DNA of 64,000 nucleotides, taken from NCBI RefSeq assembly GCF_000445445.1, contig NZ_ASXP01000002.1, forward strand, positions 873,501 to 937,500. The letters are read 5' to 3'. Source of the DNA: Sporomusa ovata DSM 2662 (lineage in GTDB: Bacteria; Bacillota; Negativicutes; Sporomusales; Sporomusaceae). Made by a program: the position numbers and the translations under genes. Below are positions 17,738-25,918 of the stretch, piece after piece. The notes under the pieces were generated by a model. That model was given only the letters and a program-made list of their open reading frames with translations. It had not been told where the DNA came from and did not search any database. Position 1 is the first letter of the stretch, and each line of letters opens with the position of its first letter.

Positions 17738-19207
17738 ATGGGAATCACTATTGTCGGACTTGGTCCTGGCAGCTTTAAGCACATAACACTGGAAACATGG
17801 GAACTATTGAACGGGAACAGAATGCTATTGTTACGTACGGCCAAGCATCCCTGTGTAGATACGCTTAAAGCGCGCGGGGTTAGCTTTTCCAGTTTTGACT
17901 ACTTGTATGAGCAGGCCGAAGACTTTGCCAGTCTGTATCAGCAAATTGCTGCTGCTGTGATTGAAAAAGCAAAGCAAGGACAGGATATTGTATATGCTGT
18001 TCCCGGCAGTCCGCTGGTAGCGGAAAAGACGGTAGAGTTAATTAGTGCACAGGCCGGAGAAGCCGGGGTAAGCCTGGCTATTATTCCGGCCATGAGTTTT
18101 TTAGAGATATTGTATACCAGGCTGGGTGTAGACCCAATCACTGGTGTAACCATTGTGGATGCGGCTGAGTTGGCGCTTTTGCCACCTGATCTTGTGACTG
18201 GTTTAATTATTACCCAGGTATATAGCCGCCAGGTAGCGTCAGAGGCTAAGTTAGCACTAATGGATTATTTGGGAGACGAATACCAGGTTACTGTTGTCCG
18301 TCATCTGGGTTTGCCGGAAGAACAGATAACCAAGGTAATGTTGTTTGAACTTGACCGGCTTGCAGGCATTGATCATCTTACTAGTGTATATGTACCGCAT
18401 CGTCCGGCGTGCAGTAAGCTATTTTCGCTTGATCCGGTGGTGGATGTTATGGCCCGCCTGCGTTCACCTGGTGGATGTGTTTGGGATATTGAACAGACAC
18501 ATCTCAGTTTGCGTCGTTATATCGTGGAAGAGGTCTATGAAGTACTGGAAGCCATTGAACTGGCTGACGCTGTTAAGTTATGTGAAGAACTTGGCGATTT
18601 ATTGCTCCAGATTGTATTCCATGCGCGTTTGGCCGAAGAAAGCGGCAGTTTTACCATGCAGGATGTGGTGGATACAGTTACCGAAAAAATGGTGCGTCGC
18701 CATCCCCATGTGTTTGGGAAAATAACCGTGCGGGATGCGGCAGAAGTTGTTGTTAATTGGGACCAAATTAAAAAACGGGAAAAGGCTGGCGAAAGGATAA
18801 GGGTGCTTGATGGTATTCCTATTGGCCTGCCTACCCTTATGGCGGCCTACAAACTGCAAGCCAAAGCGGCTAAGGTCGGTTTTGACTGGGATGATATTGG
18901 TCCGGTATGGGACAAGATAGCCGAAGAACTGGATGAATTGAAAGAGGCTGCGGCACTGCCTGAAACTGAGCGTGCTCAAAAGACGGAAGACGAATTAGGT
19001 GATGTGCTGTTTGCTGTTGTTAATTTGGCCCGGTTTATGGGTATTGATCCAGAGACCGCACTTAACCGCACAAATAACAAATTCAGGCGGCGGTTTAATT
19101 ATATTGAGGCTAAGCTTAAAGAGCAGGGGATAGCCTGGGAAAACACGATTTTGGCTGATCTTGATGTGTTGTGGGAAGAAGCCAAGAGAAAAGAGAGCGC
19201 TGGATGA
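17738..19207 (+). CDS. mazG: Fusion of tetrapyrrole-methylase-like domain and MazG NTP pyrophosphohydrolase (YabN)
   Basis: Residues 1 to about 215 form an SAM-dependent tetrapyrrole methylase-like domain (start TIVGLGPGSF). The rest is MazG, with the EEVYEVLEAI helix near residue 265 and a second EELGDLLLQI, the acidic magnesium site that cleaves nucleoside triphosphates to monophosphates and so cleans the pool. The 489 residues equal the Bacillus YabN fusion. It follows the flippase by two bases and is itself followed by hup, an order typical of clostridia. Confidence 0.93.
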   Translation: MGITIVGLGPGSFKHITLETWELLNGNRMLLLRTAKHPCVDTLKARGVSFSSFDYLYEQAEDFASLYQQIAAAVIEKAKQGQDIVYAVPGSPLVAEKTVELISAQAGEAGVSLAIIPAMSFLEILYTRLGVDPITGVTIVDAAELALLPPDLVTGLIITQVYSRQVASEAKLALMDYLGDEYQVTVVRHLGLPEEQITKVMLFELDRLAGIDHLTSVYVPHRPACSKLFSLDPVVDVMARLRSPGGCVWDIEQTHLSLRRYIVEEVYEVLEAIELADAVKLCEELGDLLLQIVFHARLAEESGSFTMQDVVDTVTEKMVRRHPHVFGKITVRDAAEVVVNWDQIKKREKAGERIRVLDGIPIGLPTLMAAYKLQAKAAKVGFDWDDIGPVWDKIAEELDELKEAAALPETERAQKTEDELGDVLFAVVNLARFMGIDPETALNRTNNKFRRRFNYIEAKLKEQGIAWENTILADLDVLWEEAKRKESAG

Positions 19208-19301
19208 GTTTTTTTGCCATTTTTTTTATTCATAGCAGGAATAAAAAATTACGTAGCGAATAAAGCTAATCGTAATCGATTTACGTTAGGGGGACACGAT
19301 T

Positions 19302-19577
19302 GTGAATAAAACTGACCTGGTTAAAGCAGTAGCCCAAAAAGCTGATATGACTCAAAAGGATGCCGAGAAAGCTATTAATTCTGTATTCGCCGCTATTGAA
19401 GAAGCCTTAGCCAATGATGATAAAGTGCAAATTATTGGATTTGGCACTTTTGAAGTGAAGACTCGTGAGGAACGCAAAGGACGTAATCCACAAACTGGCA
19501 ACGAAATTACAATTCCAGCTTCCAAAAACCCAGTATTCAAAGCAGGTAAGGGATTAAAAGATACTGTAAACGCGTAA
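19302..19577 (+). CDS. hup: HU family DNA-binding protein
   Basis: A 91-residue histone-like protein that bends and compacts DNA. The family motif GFGTFEVKTREERKGRNPQTG (about 46-66) carries the DNA-intercalating RNP loop. GTG start with GGGGG upstream. In Bacillus an S4-domain gene (yabO) and then yabP follow mazG; here hup is followed instead by about 21 kb of other genes before yabP. Confidence 0.95.
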   Translation: MNKTDLVKAVAQKADMTQKDAEKAINSVFAAIEEALANDDKVQIIGFGTFEVKTREERKGRNPQTGNEITIPASKNPVFKAGKGLKDTVNA

Positions 19578-19601
19578 AGCAAAAGTGGACAAGATTACAA
19601 T

Positions 19602-19628
19602 AAACCAGGTTTTCTGAACCTGGTTTTT
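19602..19628 (+). terminator. Terminator after hup
   Basis: A perfect 10-bp stem (19602-19611 with 19617-19626, loop TTCTG) ending in a T-rich stretch, 24 bases after the hup stop. Confidence 0.8.
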
Positions 19629-19660
19629 GCTTTATCTACGAATAAGGAGAGACATCATTT

Positions 19661-20362
19661 ATGACCGGTAAGATTTTGATAGTAGATGATGAAATTAATA
19701 TCCGTGAACTTATAAAGTTTACTTTGGAAAACTCAGGCTATAAGATCATTGAGGCTGGTGATGGACAGGCGGCTGTAACTATGGCTAAAACTGAAAAGCC
19801 GGAGCTTATGGTGCTTGACTTAATGCTGCCAGGCATGGATGGTCTTGAAGTATGCCGAATTGTGAAAAACTCCCGGGAAACAGCCGCCGTTCCTATTATT
19901 ATGCTTACCGCTAAAAGTGAGGAAATCGATAAAGTAATTGGGCTTGAACTAGGAGCAGATGATTACATCACCAAGCCATTTAGCCCGCGCGAACTCTTGG
20001 CCAGAATTAAAGCTGTCCTTAGGCGCAGCAACAAAGAAAGCGCAGTCGGTGGTGAATTGGTTCTGGGTAAGCTTAGACTTAATTTTAGTCGTTATGAGGC
20101 CTATTTGGGGGCGGTCAAGCTGGAGCTTACTCCTAAAGAATATGAAATGCTTAAGTTGTTTGTAACAAATACCGGCAAAGTATTTACCAGGGAACAACTG
20201 CTGGAAAAGGTATGGGGCTACGAATATTTTGGTGATACCAGAACTGTCGACGTACATGTGCGGCATTTAAGGGTAAAATTGGGCCAAGAGAATGAAGTTG
20301 CTGAGGCCATTGAAACCGTACGCGGCGTTGGATATCGGTTTAAGGATTTGTCAGAGAACTAA
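19661..20362 (+). CDS. phoB: PhoB/PhoP-type response regulator (OmpR winged helix)
   Basis: A 233-residue receiver plus winged-helix regulator. Phospho-acceptor Asp53 in VLDLMLPGMDG, Lys near 102 in YITKPFSP, and a C-terminal DNA-binding domain with the RTVDVHVRHLR recognition region. No kinase is adjacent. The nearest partners are pstB-phoU (362 bases downstream), and an orphan PhoR-type kinase lies 12 kb away on the other strand. I infer phosphate control from this context and from the three Pho-box promoters in the window. Another OmpR-family role cannot be excluded. Confidence 0.75.
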   Translation: MTGKILIVDDEINIRELIKFTLENSGYKIIEAGDGQAAVTMAKTEKPELMVLDLMLPGMDGLEVCRIVKNSRETAAVPIIMLTAKSEEIDKVIGLELGADDYITKPFSPRELLARIKAVLRRSNKESAVGGELVLGKLRLNFSRYEAYLGAVKLELTPKEYEMLKLFVTNTGKVFTREQLLEKVWGYEYFGDTRTVDVHVRHLRVKLGQENEVAEAIETVRGVGYRFKDLSEN

Positions 20363-20445
20363 GTCTTGATAGAACGTGTTAGGGGCACCTATTTTATAGT
20401 GAAAAAAGACTGAAAAAACTTGTTAACACATTGTATTGTTATAAG

Positions 20446-20529
20446 GGCGAAATTGCCACACGGCGCTCGCAATGACGATTGGGATTGGGTTCTCTGCGTC
20501 ATTGCAGACGTAGGTGAAGCAATTTCGCC
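20446..20529. repeat. Palindromic repeat family A, copy 2
   Basis: 84 bp with perfect 11-bp ends (GGCGAAATTGC and GCAATTTCGCC) and inner arms GCAATGACG / CGTCATTGC. It sits between the response regulator and pstB and is followed by TTTTTCTT, so it may terminate the regulator transcript. Confidence 0.8.
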
Positions 20530-20634
20530 TTTTTCTTCAGGGGGTATGGGGGAAGACAAGCAGAAAAATGATAAAGTAATTACGCAAAAACCTAGTAAAC
20601 TAAGGCATTGTTGGGCATAGTTAGTCATAGAAAA

Positions 20635-20689
20635 TTAACAAGAAAATAACATGATGTTAACATTTAGCCGCCTATTTTTATGTTATATT
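20635..20689 (+). promoter_or_regulatory. Pho-box promoter of pstB-phoU
   Basis: TTAACA at 20635, ATAACA at 20646 and TTAACA at 20657 form three hexamers at an exact 11-bp period. A TATATT -10 box starts at 20684, 22 bases after the last hexamer. The same layout precedes pstS and pstC. It matches the TTAACA direct-repeat logic of Pho boxes bound by phosphorylated PhoP. Confidence 0.8.
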
Positions 20690-20723
20690 GCAGAAGAGAA
20701 ACGACAGGAGGCAAAACTGGCTT

Positions 20724-21479
20724 ATGAAATATAAAATCCAGGTAAATAAATTGAAGCTGTATTATGGTGATGTTCTGGCCCTAAAAAAGATCTCAATTGA
20801 TATTGCGGAAAACAGTGTGTTGGCGTTAATCGGCCCCTCTGGTTGTGGTAAATCGACCTTTCTCAAAACACTTAACCGTATGAACGATTTGATTGAAAGT
20901 GTAAAAATTGAGGGCGAGGTATTGCTTGACGGCGAGAATATATATCACCCCAAAATTGATACAGTTATGCTGCGGAAACGGGTGGGAATGGTTTTTCAGC
21001 GCCCCAATCCATTTCCAATGTCCATTTATGACAATATTGCTTACGGACCGCGTATTCATGGACAATCCAACCGTGTGCTGCTGAATGAAATTGTCGAGAG
21101 GAGTTTGACTGGATCGGCACTTTGGGATGAGGTTAAAGACCGGCTGCATTCCTCGGCAATGGGATTATCTGGTGGTCAGCAGCAACGGCTTTGTATTGCG
21201 CGTTTGCTAGCCGTTGAACCTGAGGTACTGTTAATGGATGAGCCCTGTTCTGCGCTTGACCCGATATCGACGATGAAGATTGAAGAATTAGTAACTGAGC
21301 TGAAATCACAATATACGATTGTTATGGTTACGCATAACATGCAACAGGCGGCTCGGGTATCTGATTATACTGGTTTTTTCTTAAATGGCGATTTGGTAGA
21401 GCAAGATAAAACTGACAATATATTTACGCGTCCACAGGATAAGCGAACTGAAGATTATATTACCGGACGCTTTGGGTAA
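20724..21479 (+). CDS. pstB: Phosphate ABC transporter ATP-binding protein
   Basis: ATPase of the PstSCAB high-affinity phosphate importer, on the inner face of the membrane. Walker A GPSGCGKST, signature LSGGQQQR and Walker B VLLMDEPCSALDP are intact. 251 residues is normal. The ATG at 20724 follows AGGAGG by 12 bases; the upstream frame overlaps the ribosome site. It is unusually separated from pstS-pstC-pstA by more than 12 kb. phoU starts 16 bases after its stop. Confidence 0.95.
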   Translation: MKYKIQVNKLKLYYGDVLALKKISIDIAENSVLALIGPSGCGKSTFLKTLNRMNDLIESVKIEGEVLLDGENIYHPKIDTVMLRKRVGMVFQRPNPFPMSIYDNIAYGPRIHGQSNRVLLNEIVERSLTGSALWDEVKDRLHSSAMGLSGGQQQRLCIARLLAVEPEVLLMDEPCSALDPISTMKIEELVTELKSQYTIVMVTHNMQQAARVSDYTGFFLNGDLVEQDKTDNIFTRPQDKRTEDYITGRFG

Positions 21480-21495
21480 AAGGAGGGATTGCAAA

Positions 21496-22152
21496 ATGGT
21501 AACAAGACATACTTATGATCAGGAACTGGCAGACCTGCGTCAGGCCTTGCTAAATATGGGCAAGGCGGTAGATCAGGCAATTGATGAAGCCGTGATTTCG
21601 TTGGCTCAACAGGACAACGAACTGGCTCATAAGGTTATGGATTATGATGATGAAATTGATCAGATGGAAATTGATATTGAAGATAAATGCATGGTACTGA
21701 TCGCCAGACAGCAGCCCTTGGCCCGCGATTTGCGGATTATCGGCACTGGCCTTAAGATTACTACCGACTTGGAACGAATGGGTGACCATGCCTATGATAT
21801 CGCCAAAATAGCGCTGGCCATGAATAAGCAACCCTTGATTAAACCGCTGGTTGATATTCCCCGTATGGCGCAAATGTCGCAAAAAATGCTTAAGGATTCT
21901 CTGGAAGCCTATACTACTCTTGATATTACGCTGGCTGAACAGGTGTGTTTAAACGATGATGAGGTTGATAATATCTATTATCAGGTATTTAGAGAACTGT
22001 TGACCTATATGATGGAAGACCCCACAACTATTAGCCAGGCCACACAGCTCATCTTTGTTGCCCGCTATCTGGAACGAATTGCTGACCATGCCACTAATAT
22101 TGCAGAATGGACAGTGTATTTGGTAACAGGGCAGCGGCGGCGGAAAAAATAG
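21496..22152 (+). CDS. phoU: Phosphate transport regulator PhoU
   Basis: A 218-residue helical protein with two PhoU repeats, each with the acidic metal-binding pattern (EIDQMEIDIE near residues 54-63 and the DDEVDNIYYQV region near 155). PhoU damps PhoR signalling and Pst transport when phosphate is plentiful. The ATG at 21496 follows AGGAGG; the longer frame from 21472 starts inside pstB. Co-transcribed with pstB from the Pho-box promoter. Confidence 0.93.
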   Translation: MVTRHTYDQELADLRQALLNMGKAVDQAIDEAVISLAQQDNELAHKVMDYDDEIDQMEIDIEDKCMVLIARQQPLARDLRIIGTGLKITTDLERMGDHAYDIAKIALAMNKQPLIKPLVDIPRMAQMSQKMLKDSLEAYTTLDITLAEQVCLNDDEVDNIYYQVFRELLTYMMEDPTTISQATQLIFVARYLERIADHATNIAEWTVYLVTGQRRRKK

Positions 22153-22168
22153 AATGTAGTGCAATAGG

Positions 22169-22245
22169 AACAGGCGAGATTGCTACGTTGGCGCTTGCAA
22201 TGACCAGGGATGTCATTGCGAGCAATGCGAAGTAATCGCGCCTGT
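22169..22245. repeat. Palindromic repeat family A, copy 3
   Basis: 77 bp with 13-bp ends AACAGGCGAGATT and AATCGCGCCTGTT (one mismatch) and inner arms GCAATGAC / GTCATTGC. It starts 17 bases after phoU and ends with a T-run, so it can work as the phoU terminator. With copy 2 it brackets pstB-phoU exactly. Confidence 0.8.
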
Positions 22246-22535
22246 TTTATTTTAAGAATCATAATTGGATAGAAAAGTACAAAAGGGATGCACCTTTTGG
22301 GGATACTATTTGAAAATCATAAGCCTATAAAAACTAAATAGTTTATTTATTTTGTTGACATATGTTTATTTATGTATTAATATTTATGTAAAATATGACA
22401 CTGAATATAAAAATAGTAAGTTTTGTTATGATTTGATAAAAATCCTCAGATTTTATCGTGGAATATATTAAAAATCTTTGTGCCAAATAGCAGTTCTATT
22501 GGGTATAGTAAAAATATAGTTTAAAGAAATAAAAT

Positions 22536-22563
22536 GGAGTCAAAGAATCGTCTCTTTGACTCC
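22536..22563 (+). other. Perfect hairpin just before the riboswitch
   Basis: An 11-bp perfect stem (22536-22546 with 22553-22563, loop ATCGTC) without a T-run lies directly before the GEMM core. It may stabilise the 5' end of the leader or be part of the riboswitch fold. Sequence from 22255 to 22535 is AT-rich with no recognised feature. Confidence 0.5.
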
Positions 22564-22565
22564 CA

Positions 22566-22648
22566 TAGTTGGCAAACTTATCGAAAGGTTAGGACGCAAA
22601 GCCATGGGTCTACTGTACCACGGGTACTATGATTGCCAGGTTGCCGTT
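22566..22648 (+). promoter_or_regulatory. Cyclic di-GMP-I (GEMM) riboswitch
   Basis: The core GGCAAAC at 22571, the GAAA tetraloop in TCGAAAGG (22581-22588), then GGACGCAAAGCC (22592-22603) are the diagnostic GEMM-I blocks. The second arm with GGTACTATGATTGCCAGG (22623-22640) supplies the tetraloop receptor side, and GTTGCC closes the fold. The class binds the second messenger c-di-GMP. An intrinsic terminator follows at 22672 and a chemoreceptor gene at 23023, so it probably controls read-through into that gene. Confidence 0.85.
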
Positions 22649-22671
22649 TTAGTTTCACTAAAATGTTTTAT

Positions 22672-22702
22672 ACCAGACTAAAGCGAAGTCTGGTTTTGTT
22701 TT
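22672..22702 (+). terminator. Riboswitch expression-platform terminator
   Basis: An 8-bp stem ACCAGACT / AGTCTGGT (22672-22679 with 22687-22694) is followed by TTTGTTTTTG. It lies 24 bases after the GEMM core. I could not see the alternative pairing that would link it to ligand binding. The 22703-23022 stretch is AT-rich leader without other recognised structure. Confidence 0.75.
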
Positions 22703-23022
22703 TGTATGGAAACAAATAATAGAATCACAAAAATGGTGATACGAGTGAGTCATAGAGGTAGAAAAGCACAGAAGAAATTGAAAAAATATGACGAAAGGTG
22801 AATGAGTTAATTTGTATTGAAGTCTTTTGCGCTTTATTAATAGATAGGCTGCTGAAAGGGGGTATGTATTATATAAAATACGGTTAGTTATAAGAAAACC
22901 AACGTGCGTATTGCGATGTAATTTGTGGTTGCCTGCAATTTAGTAGTAAAACAAAATAATCTTAAAGACAGCGGTTTCATTCCGATTTGTGCTTTGAGTG
23001 GATTGAGGGGTATGATTATAAG

Positions 23023-25056
23023 ATGAAGGTTACCAGTATTAAAGTAAAACTACTTTTAATTTTTTTGCCATTCGTTATAGTATCTTTTGTTATATTGTCT
23101 GGAATAGGTTACTTTTTATCCCGGCAGGCTTTAAGCCAGAGCGTGGAAGATACTGCTAAGTCAATAGGAGCTGATTACTCTCATCGTATTGAAAGTCATA
23201 TCAATGGTGCAAAAGTTCAATTGGAATCATTTTCTAGCATTAGCCCGATATACAATCCTGTTGATGAACAGACACTTGTAAAAAACTTGAATGATTGTTC
23301 CAAACATTTAGATGGCTTAGCAAATATAATATACCTTAATCCCAGTGGTTCCGGGTTACGTCCAGATGGCAGCAAAGTTAAAGCTGGTGACAGGGAATAT
23401 TTTAAAAAAACAATAGCAACCTCTAAGCCTGTTGTTTCAGATGTGATAGTCAGCAGAACCACTGGGAAAGTGGGCATTAATGTTGCCGTTCCTGTTCTCA
23501 ATCAGGGACAACTAACCGGTGTGCTTACGGGGTCTATGGCTATGGACAGTCTTGCTGAACTGGTGAAAGAACTGAAATTTCAGGATTCGGGATATGGGTA
23601 TATTCTTGATTCGACAGGTACTGTTATTGTAAATCCTCACAATAAGGATGTTGAAGGAAAATTAACTCTTAGCAGTAAGACTATTAACCCGGATTTGAAT
23701 TTAAAAGTAACAGAACTAGATAGTAACTTAGTAAATTTATTTAATAAAGCCGCCTCTTCAGGAAACCAGGTGCGAGGGGAATACATATCTGAGGAGGGGG
23801 TTAACGTCATTGGTATAATAACTCCAATTAATCTAACAGGCGGGAATCGCTGGTTCATGGTGGTGAATGCCCCGGAAGAAGAGGCACTACACGAAGTCAA
23901 TGCGCTAATGTGGGCAATGTTGTCAGTATCAATTGTTTGCCTGGTGGCGGCAATCGTATTTGTTATAATAATTAGTCGACGTATTGCTAATCCCATAGTA
24001 TTAATGCGGGATGAATGTTTGCTATTAGCAAATGGCGATTTAAGAGAACGGAAAAGGACGATTGTTTCGGATGATGAAATTGGTCAGTTGGTCAATGGGT
24101 TTGCTGATATGCGGAACAATCTATATTCGCTAATTTTTAAAATAAAAGATTCAACAAGCCAAATGGCTGATATCTCGTGCAACATGGCGGAAGGGGCAAA
24201 CCAGAATGGCGAGACAGCCAATAAGATTGCTATAACTATAACTCAAATAGCTGAAGGGGCCACACAACAGAATAAGCAAATTATTGAAATTCGTGAGAAA
24301 GTGGAAGCCACCAGAGAACATGTTCATGCTGGTCTTGCAGAAGCAGTTGCAACACTGGAGTATGCCACAGGGACCTCACAGGCTACTAATGAAGGTATAA
24401 AATCATTGCAAGCTGCAACTGATCAACTGAGTTGTTTACAAGATATTGTTAAATCTGCAACTGGTTCAATGCAGAATCTGGGCCGACGGTCGCACGAAAT
24501 CAGCAGTATAGTGGACATTATTACCGGGATCGCGGGACAGACCAACCTATTATCACTTAATGCGGCCATTGAGGCAGCAAGGGCAGGAGAGCATGGCAGA
24601 GGTTTTGGTGTCGTAGCAGAAGAAGTTCGGAAATTGGCTGAACAATCAGCCCATGCGGCAACGCAAATAAGTAACCTTGTACAAGATATCCAATCTGAAA
24701 CAGATGCTACGGTTCGTATTATGGAAGACAGTATGACGCAGGTTGATTTGCAGGTAAGTAATTTTGACACTGTGGGGGAAGTCATTAAAAAGGCGACCGA
24801 TGCAATTGTGCAGTCAGAAAGAAATATTAGTAGTTTGCAGAGTCATTTGGAAATTCTTGAAAAATATTCGATAAACGTCCAGGAGGCCGTTGCAACTATT
24901 GCTGAGGTTGTTGAGGGGACAGCAGATGCAACCGGGGAAGTTGCCGCAACGTCAGAAGAGCAATCCGCCTCAACAGAGGAAATTTCTGCATTAAGTAGAA
25001 ATATAGCCGACATAGCCGAAGAGCTAAAAATGCTTATTAATAAATTTCAAGTCTAA
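23023..25056 (+). CDS. Methyl-accepting chemotaxis protein with dCache sensor
   Basis: A 677-residue chemoreceptor. TM1 lies at about 8-30, followed by a periplasm-side double-Cache ligand domain (about 35-290), TM2 at about 300-322, HAMP, and a cytoplasmic signalling domain whose hairpin tip carries GFGVVAEEVRKLAEQS. Such receptors control CheA. The ligand is unknown; dCache domains often bind amino acids, and an amino-acid transporter lies nearby. The ATG at 23023 follows GAGGGG by 12 bases, a rather long spacing. Expression is probably under the upstream c-di-GMP riboswitch. Confidence 0.92.
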   Translation: MKVTSIKVKLLLIFLPFVIVSFVILSGIGYFLSRQALSQSVEDTAKSIGADYSHRIESHINGAKVQLESFSSISPIYNPVDEQTLVKNLNDCSKHLDGLANIIYLNPSGSGLRPDGSKVKAGDREYFKKTIATSKPVVSDVIVSRTTGKVGINVAVPVLNQGQLTGVLTGSMAMDSLAELVKELKFQDSGYGYILDSTGTVIVNPHNKDVEGKLTLSSKTINPDLNLKVTELDSNLVNLFNKAASSGNQVRGEYISEEGVNVIGIITPINLTGGNRWFMVVNAPEEEALHEVNALMWAMLSVSIVCLVAAIVFVIIISRRIANPIVLMRDECLLLANGDLRERKRTIVSDDEIGQLVNGFADMRNNLYSLIFKIKDSTSQMADISCNMAEGANQNGETANKIAITITQIAEGATQQNKQIIEIREKVEATREHVHAGLAEAVATLEYATGTSQATNEGIKSLQAATDQLSCLQDIVKSATGSMQNLGRRSHEISSIVDIITGIAGQTNLLSLNAAIEAARAGEHGRGFGVVAEEVRKLAEQSAHAATQISNLVQDIQSETDATVRIMEDSMTQVDLQVSNFDTVGEVIKKATDAIVQSERNISSLQSHLEILEKYSINVQEAVATIAEVVEGTADATGEVAATSEEQSASTEEISALSRNIADIAEELKMLINKFQV

Positions 25057-25140
25057 AAGCTAAGGTGAGTATGGATATAAGTAATTAATGATGAATTTTT
25101 CCCAGTATAACATTTTAATGTTGCAGAGGGGGGATGTGAT

Positions 25141-25500
25141 TTGCCAAAAAATGTTGTTACGATTCTTGCAATCGGCTTTGTAGGCGGCATGTGGAGTGGT
25201 TTTCTGGGACTAGGCGGAGGTGTAGTGTTGTTAGCAATCTTGGTGACTTGCTGGAAGGTGGAGCAGCATGTTGCCAATGCTACTTCATTAGCTGTAATTT
25301 TTCCGACGGCAATTGTGGGAAGTTTGCTGTATCAGCATCAGGGATTTTTGGATATGATGCTTGCAGCAAAAATCGCGGTTGGTTGTATTGTCGGTGCGTA
25401 CCTGGGCTCAACATTAGCATGCCGGTTACCAGCAGCTACCTTGAAAAAATATCTCTCTGGCGCACTGATCATAGTTGGAATATGGATGGTGATTGGATGA
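25141..25500 (+). CDS. Half-size TSUP (TauE/SafE) permease, first subunit
   Basis: 119 residues with about four membrane segments and the TSUP repeat motif GLGGGVVLLA (about residues 22-31). TSUP proteins export or import sulfite, sulfoacetate and other small anions and usually hold two such repeats in one chain of about 250 residues. Here the repeats are on two genes that overlap by ATGA. TTG start after a GGGGGG run. Substrate unknown. Confidence 0.8.
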   Translation: MPKNVVTILAIGFVGGMWSGFLGLGGGVVLLAILVTCWKVEQHVANATSLAVIFPTAIVGSLLYQHQGFLDMMLAAKIAVGCIVGAYLGSTLACRLPAATLKKYLSGALIIVGIWMVIG

Positions 25501-25859
25501 TACTGTTTTTATTGGGCTTGGTCATGGGCTTCCTCAGCGGCTTAATGGGTATTGGCGGTGGAATCATTATAGTGCCTGCTCTCGTTCTTGGCTTTGGTGT
25601 GTCACAGCACTCAGCGCAGGGAATATCATTGCTGCTCATTATTCCCACTGTTCTATCAGGATTGATTACTTATCACCGCAAAGGCTTTGTTGACTATCGA
25701 ATGGCAGGGCTACTGGCCGTAGGCTCTTTAGGCGGTGCTATCTTCGGAGCCAGTTATGTTCAATATATCCCGGCTTTGATGCTGAAAAAAATATTTGGGG
25801 CAGTTCTCGCTTTGCTTGGGTATAAAATGTATCGCGACGTCTCTAAAGCTTCATACTGA
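25497..25859 (+). CDS. Half-size TSUP (TauE/SafE) permease, second subunit
   Basis: 120 residues with the second TSUP repeat (GIGGGIIIVPALVLGFGVS, about 18-36). The ATG at 25497 overlaps the stop of the first half (ATGA), so the halves are translationally coupled and very likely form a heterodimer. A longer upstream frame exists (from 25191) but lies inside the first gene. A frameshift in a former single gene is possible, but both halves have proper ends and equal lengths. Confidence 0.78.
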   Translation: MILFLLGLVMGFLSGLMGIGGGIIIVPALVLGFGVSQHSAQGISLLLIIPTVLSGLITYHRKGFVDYRMAGLLAVGSLGGAIFGASYVQYIPALMLKKIFGAVLALLGYKMYRDVSKASY

Positions 25860-25918
25860 AGGATAATGCAGTGGAACTAATGGACGATGCAAAATAATTC
25901 GAACACTAGGAGGAGAAA

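Noticed and set aside
25191..25496. Longer N-terminus for the second TSUP half
   Set aside because: It would lie entirely inside the first half-gene in another frame; the ATGA overlap start is far better.
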